Made by a program: the position numbers and the translations under genes. From positions 1 through 64,000 of the forward strand of contig DATFXL010000126.1 in assembly GCA_035316025.1 (NCBI GenBank): a stretch of 64,000 bases of DNA, in the 5' to 3' direction. Of this stretch, positions 39,712 to 48,166 are shown in pieces. Position 1 is the first letter of the stretch. Each line of letters begins with the position of its first letter. The DNA comes from JALZAA01 sp035316025 (GTDB lineage: Bacteria; Actinomycetota; Acidimicrobiia; IMCC26256; JACDBD01). The notes under the pieces are model-generated. The model saw nothing but the letters and a program-made list of their open reading frames with translations. It ran no database searches and had not been told where the DNA came from.

Positions 39712-40454
39712 GATGGGTCTCCCGCGCCCCTCGATGCGGCACTGAGAGCGGCGTCGTCGGCCGCGTATCCCACTCCGTGCACGGTGCGGATGATGTCGGG
39801 GCCGAGCTTGCGGCGCACGGCGCGGACGTGCGAGTCCACAGTGCGCGCGCCCGAACCGTCGTGATAGCCCCAGACGTGCACCAGCAGCTGCTCGCGCGTG
39901 AACACCTGCCCCGGGTGGGAGGCGAGGTGCGCAAGCAGATCGAACTCGGTAGGGGTCAGGTGCACGGTGTCGTCACCGCGGCGGACCCGGCGCGTCGCAA
40001 GGTCGAGCTCGGCGCCACCGACGGACAGAGTCTCGCCGGCGTTCGTCGCTGTGGTTGCGGCGCGCTCGACGCGTCGCAACAGCGCGTGCACGCGCGCAAC
40101 GAGCTCTCGGGGGCTGAACGGCTTCGTGAGGTAGTCGTCGGCGCCGACGGCGAGCCCGACGACCATGTCGGTCTCAGAGTCGCGCGCCGTCAGCATGAGC
40201 ACTGGTACCGGACGCTCGTGCTGGATGCGGCGGCACACCTCGAGCCCGTCGAGCCCCGGCAGCATCAGGTCGAGGACGACGAGGTCGGGACGCACGCGCT
40301 CGCAGACCTCGACGCCATCGGGGCCGTCGGTCGCGATCTCGACCGCGAAGCCCTCGCTGCGCAACCGCGCTGCGACCGCGGCCGCGATCGACGCCTCGTC
40401 CTCGATGACGACGATCGTGCGGGCGGGCGAGTCGGCCGCAGGAGCCGGGGACAT
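39708..40454 (-). CDS. OmpR/PhoB-family response regulator
   Basis: Two-domain regulator of 248 residues. The receiver has the acidic pair IEDE (17-20), phosphoacceptor D62 in VVLDLMLPGLDG, and K111 in LTKPFSP. The C-terminal winged helix shows LTPTEFDLLAHLASHPGQVFTREQLLVHVWG and RTVDSHVRAVRRKLG. TATCCT on the minus strand 8 bases before the ATG suggests a leaderless promoter heading the regulator-kinase-ribB operon. Targets are unknown. Confidence 0.94.
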   Translation of the reverse strand: MSPAPAADSPARTIVVIEDEASIAAAVAARLRSEGFAVEIATDGPDGVEVCERVRPDLVVLDLMLPGLDGLEVCRRIQHERPVPVLMLTARDSETDMVVGLAVGADDYLTKPFSPRELVARVHALLRRVERAATTATNAGETLSVGGAELDLATRRVRRGDDTVHLTPTEFDLLAHLASHPGQVFTREQLLVHVWGYHDGSGARTVDSHVRAVRRKLGPDIIRTVHGVGYAADDAALSAASRGAGDPS

Positions 40455-40547
40455 CGCACGCCAGGATAAGGAACCCGTTTCGCGGAGTCTTGCCGGAGCT
40501 GTGGAGATTGTGTGCAGATGCCGAGCCCCATGGTCGGCCGGTGGTGT

Positions 40548-41498
40548 TCAGGGCGGCAGGGGCACGACGACGTCGGGGTCGACGGCGAGGCGGACGGGAT
40601 CGCCGACGGCAGGGATGGCGTCGCCGGCCACGGCGACCTCGAGGGCCGGGCCGTCGGCGATCTTCACCTCGAGCAGGAAGTGGTCGCGTCGGAACGTGCG
40701 GGCGGTGACGACACCCGCGATCGGCCCTTCCGGCTCGACACGCAGGCTGTCGGGGCGCACCGCGACGCGCCCGGCGCTGATCGCTTCGGTGACGTTGTAG
40801 CCGAGGAAGCGGGCGACGAACTCGTTAGCCGGGTGCTCCCACACGTCGACCGGCGAACCCAGCTGCTCGATGCGGCCCTTGTGCATCACGGCGACGCGAT
40901 CAGCGAGCGCGAACGCCTCGTCGTGGTCGTGGGTGACGTACAGCGACGTGAGCCCGAGGCGCGTGAACAGCTCGCGCAACTCGACCATCAATCGTTCCCG
41001 CAGGGCGCGGTCCAGCGAGCCCAGCGGCTCGTCGAGCATCAACAATCGGGGCGCGGGCGCGAGTGCCTGAGCGAGCGCGACCCGCTGTTGCTCGCCCCCT
41101 GACAGCTCGGTGACGCGACGGTGCTCGTACCCACCGAGCCCGACGAGCGCGAGCAGCTCACGGGCCCGGGCGGAGGCCCGGTCCGCGGGCTCGCGACGCA
41201 TCCGCAGTCCGAACACGACGTTGGCGAGCACGTCACGGTGCGGGAACAACGTGTGGTCCTGGAACATCAGGCCCAGGTGGCGACGGTGCGGCGGCACCGT
41301 GGTCAGATCGTGACCGTCCCACTCGATGCGGCCGTGCGCGGGCGGCTCCAGCCCGGCGACGGCGCGCAGCAGTGTGCTCTTGCCGCTCCCGCTCGGGCCG
41401 AGGACCGAGACGACCTCACCGTCGCCGACGACGAGGTCGACGCCGTCGACCGCCAGTGCGTCGCCGTACCGCACCTCGAGCGCCGAGACGCGCAGCAT
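40548..41498 (-). CDS. thiQ: Thiamine-type ABC transporter ATPase (ThiQ-like)
   Basis: ABC ATPase of 316 residues. Walker A is GPSGSGKST (about 34-42), the Q-loop is in MFQDHTLFPHRDVLANV, the signature is LSGGEQQRV, and Walker B is LLMLDEPLGSLD with the switch His in YVTHDHDEAF. A C-terminal TOBE-like region (VRPDSLRVEPEGP) makes it longer than E. coli ThiQ and similar to iron/sulfate-type ATPases. It is placed last in the riboswitch-controlled thiamine operon, 3 bases after the permease stop. Confidence 0.88.
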   Translation of the reverse strand: MLRVSALEVRYGDALAVDGVDLVVGDGEVVSVLGPSGSGKSTLLRAVAGLEPPAHGRIEWDGHDLTTVPPHRRHLGLMFQDHTLFPHRDVLANVVFGLRMRREPADRASARARELLALVGLGGYEHRRVTELSGGEQQRVALAQALAPAPRLLMLDEPLGSLDRALRERLMVELRELFTRLGLTSLYVTHDHDEAFALADRVAVMHKGRIEQLGSPVDVWEHPANEFVARFLGYNVTEAISAGRVAVRPDSLRVEPEGPIAGVVTARTFRRDHFLLEVKIADGPALEVAVAGDAIPAVGDPVRLAVDPDVVVPLPP

Positions 41499-41501
41499 CG
41501 G

Positions 41502-43178
41502 TCAGAACTCCCCGATGCCCGCGAACCGGAAACGCTCGATGGCGAAGATCGCGAACGCGGTCACCGTCATGAGGATGACGCTCGCGGCCATCGCGGCGCC
41601 GAAGTTCAGCGGGCCCGGTTGGCCGAGGAGGCGGAAGATGACGACGGGCAGCGTCGGGTAGTCGGGACGGGCGATGAAGATCGTCGCCCCGAACTCGCCG
41701 AGCGAGATGGCGAACGCGAAGCCGGCGGCGACGAGCATCGCACGCGCCACGATGGGCAGGTCGATCTCGCGCCACACCCGCCCCGGTGACGCGCCCAGCA
41801 CCGCCGCGGTGTCGCGCAGGCGCTGGTCTATGGACCGGAGCACCGGGATCAGGACCCGCGCCACGAACGGCGCCGCCACGAGCGCGTGCGCGATGGGGAT
41901 GAGCACCGGCGACGCGCGCAGGTCGAACGGCGGCTTGTCCAGCGTGATGAGGAAGCCGAAGCCGATCGTCACCGCCGACACGCCGAGAGGCAGGAGCAGC
42001 AACGTGTCGAGCCTTGCCAACCGCGTCGAGCGGCCGCGACCCGCGATCGCGAAGGCGGCCAACCCGCCGACGACGAGCGCGATGGCCGTCGCAGCGGCGG
42101 CGAACACCAGCGAGTTGCGTACGGCTTCGACCGGCGGCACGAACAACGTGCTGGTCTGCCGGAGCTCGGACAGCGCGCGGTAGAACCCGAAGCTGTAGCC
42201 GCCGGCGGTGTCGAACGAGCGCACAACGAGGACGGCGATGGGGCCACCGAGAAGCACGGCCATCACGGCGAGGTTGAGCCCGACCACGGCGCGCTCTCCG
42301 CCGGTGCGCGGCCGCCGAGAGGTCTCTGCAACGGCCCGCAGGCGCAGCGCCTCAGCCCGCCGTCCCTGTGCGCGTCCCGCGACGAGCAGCACGACCACGA
42401 CCGCGACCATCTGCACGATCGACAGCGCCGCCGCCTGCGGCAGGTCGAGGAACTGCACGGTCTGCCGGTAGATCTCGGTCTCGAGCGTCGAGTAGCTCGG
42501 CCCGCCGAGGATCAGGATCACGCCGAAGGACGTGAAGTCGAACAGGAACACGATCGCGGCCGCGGCCGCGATCGCCGGGCGCAATGACGGGAGGGTGACC
42601 GAGCGGAAGGTCTGCCACCGGCCGGCGCCGAGCACCCGAGCGGCGTCCTCCTGGCGGGGGTCGAGGTGCGCCCACAAGCCGCCCACGATGAGCACGACCA
42701 CTGCGTAGTTGAAGAAGACGTGGGCCACGAGGATGGCGGCTACCGACTGATCGAGGCCGAGGAACCCGAGTGGACCACCCTCGCCGAGCAGCGCGAGGAA
42801 CGCCGAGCCGACCACGACCGTCGGCAGGACGAACGGCACGAGCACGGCCGCCCGCAGGAGGCGTTTCCCGCGGAAATCGAACCGTGCGAACACGTACGCG
42901 CCGGGCAGTGCCACGAGCACCGTGAGCGCGGTCGACACCGTCGCCTGCCAGATCGTGAACCATGCGACGCCCCGGAACCGGGCGTCCGTGACGACGTCGG
43001 CCAGTGGGCTGAGGTCGAGCGATCCGCCCGGCGTGAGCCCGCGCCCGACGATCGAAGCCACCGGGTACACGAAGAACACGCCGAGGAACGCGATCGGCAC
43101 CGCGAGCATGAGTCCGCGGACGAGGCGGCCGCGGTCGATGCGCATCCGTACCAACCCATTGTTGGTGGAGGTACGCAT
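41502..43178 (-). CDS. thiP: Thiamine-type ABC transporter permease (ThiP-like)
   Basis: Inner-membrane permease of 558 residues with two homologous halves of about six helices each. Each half has an ATPase-docking EAA-like loop: EDAARVLGAGRWQTFRSVTLPSLRPAI in the first and RDTAAVLGASPGRVWREIDLPIVAR in the second. Fused double-permease form is typical of ThiP and FbpB. Gene order with a ThiB-like binding protein and thiN favours thiamine. It begins at ATG 43178, 13 bases after the thiB-like stop. Confidence 0.9.
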   Translation of the reverse strand: MRTSTNNGLVRMRIDRGRLVRGLMLAVPIAFLGVFFVYPVASIVGRGLTPGGSLDLSPLADVVTDARFRGVAWFTIWQATVSTALTVLVALPGAYVFARFDFRGKRLLRAAVLVPFVLPTVVVGSAFLALLGEGGPLGFLGLDQSVAAILVAHVFFNYAVVVLIVGGLWAHLDPRQEDAARVLGAGRWQTFRSVTLPSLRPAIAAAAAIVFLFDFTSFGVILILGGPSYSTLETEIYRQTVQFLDLPQAAALSIVQMVAVVVVLLVAGRAQGRRAEALRLRAVAETSRRPRTGGERAVVGLNLAVMAVLLGGPIAVLVVRSFDTAGGYSFGFYRALSELRQTSTLFVPPVEAVRNSLVFAAAATAIALVVGGLAAFAIAGRGRSTRLARLDTLLLLPLGVSAVTIGFGFLITLDKPPFDLRASPVLIPIAHALVAAPFVARVLIPVLRSIDQRLRDTAAVLGASPGRVWREIDLPIVARAMLVAAGFAFAISLGEFGATIFIARPDYPTLPVVIFRLLGQPGPLNFGAAMAASVILMTVTAFAIFAIERFRFAGIGEF

Positions 43179-43191
43179 CAGCGGTCCTCGA

Positions 43192-44262
43192 TCATCGGAG
43201 CACGGTGTTCGTCCACTGGTCGATCCACTGGTCGCGGTTCTTGGCGATCTCCTGTTGGGACAGCGAGAACGGGTGAGGCGCGACCTTGGCGTACTTTACG
43301 AACACGCTCGGCAGCTTCGTGCCGTCGCGGGCGGGGAACACGTACATCTGGAGTGGCATGTCCTGCTGGAACTGGTCCGACAGCATGAAGTTGATGAACT
43401 GCTTCGCCGCCTTCTCGTGCGTCGTGCCCTTCAGGATCCCGGCGAACTCGATCTGGCGGAAGCAGGTGTCGAGCAGCGCGCCCGTCGGCGGCTCCTCCGG
43501 CTGCGGATTCGCGTTCACGACCTCCGCCGGCGGGCTGGTCGCGTACGACACCACGAGGGGGTAGTCACCTTTCCCGGCGCTGCCCGAGAACTCGGTGTTG
43601 TACGCCTGCTCCCAGCCGTCGACGACTTTGACGCCGTTGTCCCGCAGTTTCTCCCAGTAGCCGCGCCAACCGTCGGGCCCGAACTTGCTGACCGTACTGA
43701 GGAGGAAGGCGAGACCCGGCGACGACGTGGCCGGGTTCTCGACGACGAGCAGGCCCTTGTACTCCGGCTTCGCGAGATCGTCGAGCGTTTGCGGGACGGT
43801 CAAGTTCCTGTCGGTGAAGTACTTGCGGTCGAAGTTGACGCACACGTCGCCGGTGTCGATCGGCGTGACACGGTTCTTGGGATCGAGCTGGAGATCCTTC
43901 GAGATGTTCGCCAGCTCCGGCGACTTGTACGGCACGAAGATGCCGGCGTCGAGCCCCCGACTCAGGAGCGTGTTGTCGATGCCGAAGAAGACGTCGCCGA
44001 GCGGGTTGCTCTTGGTGAGGATCGCCTGGTTGACGGCTGCGCCGGCGTCTCCCGACGGCAGAACTTTGACGGTGACCCCCGTTTTCTTCGTGAACGCTCG
44101 CATGACCTTCTTCGAGGCCGCGAACGAATCGTGCGACATCAGGGTGATCGTCGTGTTGCCGGAGCGGCGCGGCGCCGACGCCGACGCCGCGACCGGCCCG
44201 GCGACGATCGCCGCCACCACGAGCAGCGAGAGGGTGAGGACGAGTGCGTGGGATCGGCGCAT
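43192..44262 (-). CDS. thiB: Thiamine-binding periplasmic protein (ThiB/TbpA-like)
   Basis: Solute-binding protein of 356 residues with a signal peptide (about 1-30). LMSHDSFAASKKVMRAFTKKTGVTVKVLPSGDAGAAVNQAIL and DVFFGIDNTLLSRGLDAGIFVPY match the TbpA opening, and KPEYKGLLVVENPATSSPGLAFLL the middle. AGGAACC precedes ATG 44262. Two bases after thiN, it is clearly part of the same operon. Ligand is thiamine or its phosphate esters by family and context. Confidence 0.91.
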   Translation of the reverse strand: MRRSHALVLTLSLLVVAAIVAGPVAASASAPRRSGNTTITLMSHDSFAASKKVMRAFTKKTGVTVKVLPSGDAGAAVNQAILTKSNPLGDVFFGIDNTLLSRGLDAGIFVPYKSPELANISKDLQLDPKNRVTPIDTGDVCVNFDRKYFTDRNLTVPQTLDDLAKPEYKGLLVVENPATSSPGLAFLLSTVSKFGPDGWRGYWEKLRDNGVKVVDGWEQAYNTEFSGSAGKGDYPLVVSYATSPPAEVVNANPQPEEPPTGALLDTCFRQIEFAGILKGTTHEKAAKQFINFMLSDQFQQDMPLQMYVFPARDGTKLPSVFVKYAKVAPHPFSLSQQEIAKNRDQWIDQWTNTVLR

Positions 44263-44264
44263 GG

Positions 44265-44924
44265 TCAGGTTCCTCCGAAGTCTGGTTGCAGGGCCAGCAG
44301 CGTGCCGTGCTCGATCGAGACGGTGACGACGGGGTCGACGAGCTCGTTGCTCAGCCCGCGGGTGGAACCGGGCAGGAGGTCCTCGCCGTCGAGCGGGTAC
44401 CGCAAGCCCGACGTTCGCACCCTGCGCGCCGGACCGCCGACCGCGAACAGCGAGCACACGTCACCGGGCGTGCCCGTCAGACGGGCGAGGTACCGGATCA
44501 CGGTGATGCGGGTGCGGCCGACGATCGCTTCGACCTCGATGTCGGCGAACGACGGGGACGCCAGGAGCAGCGTGTTGGCGAGGAGATGGTCGAGACGCCC
44601 GCCGGCACCGCCCACGACGACCAGGTGAGACGCCCCGCGCTCGAGAGCCGCGTGCATCGCGAGCTCGAGGTCGCTCGCGTCCTTGGCTTCCGGGTAGCGA
44701 CGAACCTTGGCCCCGTCTGCGACCGCCGCCTCGACGGCCGCCGGATCGGCCGAATCGAAGTCGCCGACCACGAGGTCGACCCGGCATCCGAGCGCGAGCG
44801 CGTGCTCCACGCCCGAGTCGGCCGCTACGACCGTCACCGCGCCGGTCGGAACGCGAGCCGCGACATCCTCGTCGACGGGATCGCCGCCCGCGAACACCAG
44901 CGCCACCGCGCGGGACGCGTCCAC
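44265..44924 (-). CDS. thiN: Thiamine pyrophosphokinase (ThiN)
   Basis: Transfers pyrophosphate from ATP to thiamine, giving ThDP. The 219-residue protein has AADSGVEHALALGCRVDLVVGDFDSADPAAV (about 33-63), the ATP/thiamine site, then AKDASDLELAMHAAL and VVGGAGGRLDHLLANTLLL. It is the first gene after the TPP riboswitch, and its Shine-Dalgarno AGGGAG overlaps the 3' strand of the riboswitch P1 stem, so ThDP should reduce its translation. GTG 44924 is the start. Import and pyrophosphorylation are thus co-regulated. Confidence 0.93.
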   Translation of the reverse strand: MDASRAVALVFAGGDPVDEDVAARVPTGAVTVVAADSGVEHALALGCRVDLVVGDFDSADPAAVEAAVADGAKVRRYPEAKDASDLELAMHAALERGASHLVVVGGAGGRLDHLLANTLLLASPSFADIEVEAIVGRTRITVIRYLARLTGTPGDVCSLFAVGGPARRVRTSGLRYPLDGEDLLPGSTRGLSNELVDPVVTVSIEHGTLLALQPDFGGT

Positions 44925-44931
44925 GATCTCC

Positions 44932-45039
44932 CTGACTCCCTTCGCCGGAATTACCCGGTGCAGGTTCCACGGGTCGGTGACGCGCCGATCGGCCCGGTCA
45001 CCCTCTCAGCCCGGCTGTCCCGAGCTCCCCACGGGTCAG
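44932..45039 (-). ncRNA. TPP riboswitch (THI element)
   Basis: All conserved THI parts are present on the minus strand: P1 strands CTGAC (45039-45035) and GTCAG (44936-44932), GGGGAGC near the 5' side, GGCTGAGA (45011-45004), GACCCGTGGAACCTG with AACCTG at 44966-44961, and GGGTAATTCCGGCG before GAAGGGAG. P1 shares two bases with the AGGGAG ribosome-binding site of thiN (44933-44928), so binding of TPP would close the site: translational control is likely. No separate expression platform with a U-run is seen. Confidence 0.93.
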
Positions 45040-45101
45040 CCCGATGGTAGCGCTCCGGTCTCGACTCGGGCCGCTCGCGTTTCGTGTGCAAGGGTGCCGG
45101 A

Positions 45102-46121
45102 GTGCCCCCGTCCGCCAACCGCGTCGCGCTGCTCTGTGCGCTCGCACTGTTCGTCGCCGCGTGCGGCAGCGGCGGGGGCGATGGCAGCGCCTCGAAGCGC
45201 GCTCCTGCGACGACCGCGTCGACGACCACGCCGTCGTCGACGCCCACGACGACGGGCGCCGGCGCGCTCAGGGTCGCTCCGGCGCCGTGGAAGCTGCCGG
45301 CGCCGTCGTCACGAGAGGTGGCGCTCACCGACGGGAAGGGCCTCGTCGTGTTGGGCGGCCTCGACGCGTCGCGACAGACGACCGGCCGCGTCGTCCGCGT
45401 CGATCCGTCGAGCGGCGGATCGCAGGCGCTGGGCTCCCTCGCGCAACCTGTGCACGACGCCGCCGGTGCCTTCGTGAACGGGTCGTACCTCGTGATCGCG
45501 GGTGGTGCCGGTGAGGAAGGAAGCGCATCGGTGCAGTCGTTCGAGGCGGGCTCGGGCGGCAAGGCCGTCGGGAGCGTCCCCGGCCCGCTCTCCGACCACG
45601 TCTCGGCGACGGTCGAGGGGAAGGTGTACGTCGTGGGCGGGTTCGACGGGCATCAGATATCGGCGAACGTGCTCGTCAGCGACGACGGCGCGCACTATCG
45701 CACCTTCGGCGCGCTGGCGGAGCCCGTGCGTTACCCGGCCGCAGCCGCCGCCGACGGAGCCATCTACGTATTCGGAGGCGTGGCCAATGTCGGAGGCGGC
45801 GACACCCGCTCCATCCAGAAGATCGACACCGGGACGGGGCGGGTGACCGTCGTCGGTCAGCTCCCGGCCCCGCTGTCGCACGCGAGCGCGGTGGAGATCG
45901 CGGGACAGGTGTACGTCCTCGGCGGATTCGTCGACAACCAGGTCACGGGGCAGGTGCTCCGCTTCGACCCTCGCGGTGGGACCGTCTCGGCGGCGGGCAC
46001 GCTTCCCGCACCCGTCACCGACGCCGCGGTGACGACGATCGGGGGTACCGCGTATCTCGTCGGCGGCCAGGGCACCGACCGCGCGCCGGTCGCCACCGTC
46101 GTCGAGCTGACCACCGGCTGA
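45102..46121 (+). CDS. Kelch-like beta-propeller lipoprotein
   Basis: Secreted lipoprotein of 339 residues. The signal peptide ends in a lipobox FVAAC (C21), then a Ser/Thr/Ala-rich linker (about 25-60). The rest has Kelch-type repeats, each with a GG pair: LVVLGGLDASR, YLVIAGGAGEE, VYVVGGFDGHQ, IYVFGGVANVGGG, VYVLGGFVDNQ and AYLVGGQGTDR, giving a six-bladed propeller. Function is probably binding on the outer face of the membrane. GTG 45102 is used; GTG 45084 would add residues before the signal peptide. Convergent with another propeller lipoprotein. Confidence 0.8.
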   Translation: MPPSANRVALLCALALFVAACGSGGGDGSASKRAPATTASTTTPSSTPTTTGAGALRVAPAPWKLPAPSSREVALTDGKGLVVLGGLDASRQTTGRVVRVDPSSGGSQALGSLAQPVHDAAGAFVNGSYLVIAGGAGEEGSASVQSFEAGSGGKAVGSVPGPLSDHVSATVEGKVYVVGGFDGHQISANVLVSDDGAHYRTFGALAEPVRYPAAAAADGAIYVFGGVANVGGGDTRSIQKIDTGTGRVTVVGQLPAPLSHASAVEIAGQVYVLGGFVDNQVTGQVLRFDPRGGTVSAAGTLPAPVTDAAVTTIGGTAYLVGGQGTDRAPVATVVELTTG

Positions 46122-46141
46122 GGCCGACCGGCGTCAGCGGT
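46113..46141. terminator. Hairpin covering both stop codons of convergent lipoprotein genes
   Basis: ACCGGCTGA (46113-46121) pairs with TCAGCGGT (46134-46141) with one bulged G. It contains the TGA of the Kelch gene (46119-46121) and the complement of the TGA of the YVTN gene (46134-46136). Confidence 0.5.
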
Positions 46142-47321
46142 AGTTACCGGTGTGACCCATGCTGTAGCGGCCCGGTTGCGGGAAGATCGCGAGGCCGTGG
46201 GGACCGGCGCCGACGGGGATCGTCTTGATCAGCTGCCCGGTGGTCGTGTCGATCACGTACACCTCGGAGTTGTACCGGCCGCTGAGCCACAGCTGCTTCC
46301 CGTCGCTGCTGACGCCGCCCATGTCGGGGCTGCCGCCCGTGTGCCACGTGCCGTCGACCTTCTGCGTGGCGAAGTCGATGACCGTCACCGATCCGGCACC
46401 GCGGTTGGTCACGTAGAGCTTCGTGCCGTCACGGCTGGGGTACAGGCCGTGTGCTCCCTTGCCCGTGTCGATGAAGCCGAGCTCCCGCATGTTGGCCCAG
46501 TCGACGACCGTGACTCCGTCCTTGGTCTCGTTGGCGTTGAACATCACACTGCCGTCCGGAGAGAGCTTCACGTCGACGGGCTTGCCACCCACGTTGAGCT
46601 CGCCGGTGATCTCCATGCGGTCGAGGTCGATGCGTACCAGGTACCCCGAGAACTCGCAGCTTGCCACCATCGTCTTGCCGTCGGCACTGAACTCGGCGTG
46701 ATTGACGCCCGCGTGCGGAATCGGCACCTTCTTGATCAACGTCCAGGTCCTCGGGTCGTAGAAGTCGATGGCGTTGTTGCGCTCTGCCATCACGATCGCC
46801 TTCGTCCCATCGGGGGAGAAGTAGAGGTTGTAGGGGTCGTCGATGGGAATGTCGGCGCCGGGCTTGCCGCTCCGCGGATCGATCGGGGTGAGTGTGTTGC
46901 CGTTGTTGTTGTTCACGTACAGCGTCTGCATGTCCCAGGACGGCACGACGTGTTGGGGAAGCTCCTTCACCGGGTACTGATCTACCACCGTCATCGAGTT
47001 GGGATCGATCACGCTGACAGTGTTCGACATCGAGTTCGGCACGTACACGCGGGTGGGGATGTCCTGGACCGACGGGGCGAGTTGGTTCGCCTGCGTGTAC
47101 TGGTAGACGTTGTCGGGCTTTGCATCTGTCGTAGCCGGTGCGGTGGCGGGAGTGGCCGTCGTCGCGGGGGTGCTCGGCGCGCGTTGCACGGTTCGGTCCT
47201 TCTCACCCGAGCAGGCGGACGCGACCAGACCGATGACGCCCAGGAGGGCGACGGCAACGAGAACGGTGGGCCGGGCGCGCACGAAGGGTGAGCTTCGCGC
47301 AGGGCCAGAACCGATACACAT
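46134..47321 (-). CDS. YVTN-type beta-propeller lipoprotein
   Basis: Lipoprotein of 395 residues with lipobox LVASAC (C37), a Thr/Pro-rich linker, then YVTN/NHL-type propeller repeats: YVPNSMSNTVSVIDPNS, LYVNNNNGNTLTPIDP, KLYVTNRGAGSVTVIDF and LWLSGRYNSEVYVIDTTTG. Repeats of D-G-K/T-x-L/V between them complete the blades. Such proteins bind ligands or the cell surface, but the role is unknown. The gene looks somewhat less GC-rich than others nearby. The next upstream gene starts with an unrelated LLM oxidoreductase on the same strand. Confidence 0.82.
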   Translation of the reverse strand: MCIGSGPARSSPFVRARPTVLVAVALLGVIGLVASACSGEKDRTVQRAPSTPATTATPATAPATTDAKPDNVYQYTQANQLAPSVQDIPTRVYVPNSMSNTVSVIDPNSMTVVDQYPVKELPQHVVPSWDMQTLYVNNNNGNTLTPIDPRSGKPGADIPIDDPYNLYFSPDGTKAIVMAERNNAIDFYDPRTWTLIKKVPIPHAGVNHAEFSADGKTMVASCEFSGYLVRIDLDRMEITGELNVGGKPVDVKLSPDGSVMFNANETKDGVTVVDWANMRELGFIDTGKGAHGLYPSRDGTKLYVTNRGAGSVTVIDFATQKVDGTWHTGGSPDMGGVSSDGKQLWLSGRYNSEVYVIDTTTGQLIKTIPVGAGPHGLAIFPQPGRYSMGHTGNYR

Positions 47322-47337
47322 CGTGCGCCTCTGAGAC

Positions 47338-48084
47338 TCAGGTGAGAGCTCGCCGCACCGGTTCGAGGTCGTACGGCGCCGCGGTCATCACGATCACGTG
47401 GTCGGCGCCCGCGTCGACGTAGGTGTCGAGCGCGCCGACTTCGTCTGGCCGGATCGCAACAGTGCGCTCGATCGCGGCCGGATCGCGCCCGACGTCCGCG
47501 CACCACTCGTCGAGCACTTGATTCTTGCGGCGGAAGATCGCCGGCGGCCCGAACGTGTTCCACGCATCCGCGTGCTCGGCCGCGAGCCGCAGCGTGACCT
47601 GCTCGCCCGCGCCGGCGACGAGGATGGGTAGGTCCGCGGCCGGGGGACGCAGATCGGCCAGGCGTGCCTTGATGACGGGAAGTCCGTGGTCGAGCGCGCG
47701 CAGGCGGCCAGCAGCGGTCCCGAACTCGTAGCCGTACTCGCGGAAGTCGCGCTCGAACCAGCCCGAGCCGATTCCGAGGACGAAGCGTTCGCCACTGAGG
47801 CGATGCAGTGTGCGCGCCAGGTCGGCCAGGAGGTTGGGGTTGCGGTACGCGTAGCAGGTCACGAGCGCGCCGAAGCGCGCCCGGCTGGTGTCGACGGCCA
47901 TGGCGCCGAGCAACGAGTACGCCTCGAAATGGTTGGCGTCCGGGTCGCCGTACAACGGGAAGAAGTGGTCCCATACCCAGATCGAGTCGACGCCGATCTC
48001 GTCGGCCTCTTGCCAGGCCCGGCGCAACTCGTCGATGGTCGTGTCCTGTTGCGCGAGCTGGACGCCGACCTTGACGCGAGCCAT
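47338..48084 (-). CDS. LLM-class (F420-type) oxidoreductase
   Basis: Luciferase-like protein of 248 residues, short for the class. DEIGVDSIWVWDHFFPLYGDPDANHFEAYSLLGAMA (about 27-62) with WVWDHF is typical of F420-dependent members. RNPNLLADLARTLHRLSGERFVLGIGSGW and LPILVAGAGEQVTLRLAAEHADAWN follow. Substrate unknown. GGGAGCGCTC precedes ATG 48084. It is divergent from the amino-acid dehydrogenase at 48167. Confidence 0.84.
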   Translation of the reverse strand: MARVKVGVQLAQQDTTIDELRRAWQEADEIGVDSIWVWDHFFPLYGDPDANHFEAYSLLGAMAVDTSRARFGALVTCYAYRNPNLLADLARTLHRLSGERFVLGIGSGWFERDFREYGYEFGTAAGRLRALDHGLPVIKARLADLRPPAADLPILVAGAGEQVTLRLAAEHADAWNTFGPPAIFRRKNQVLDEWCADVGRDPAAIERTVAIRPDEVGALDTYVDAGADHVIVMTAAPYDLEPVRRALT

Positions 48085-48166
48085 GAGCGCTCCCTTCCCC
48101 CGACCGTGCACCAGGACGGTGCGCGGCACAGTACCGTCGGTCGCGACAGCGACAGCGAGGCCATGG

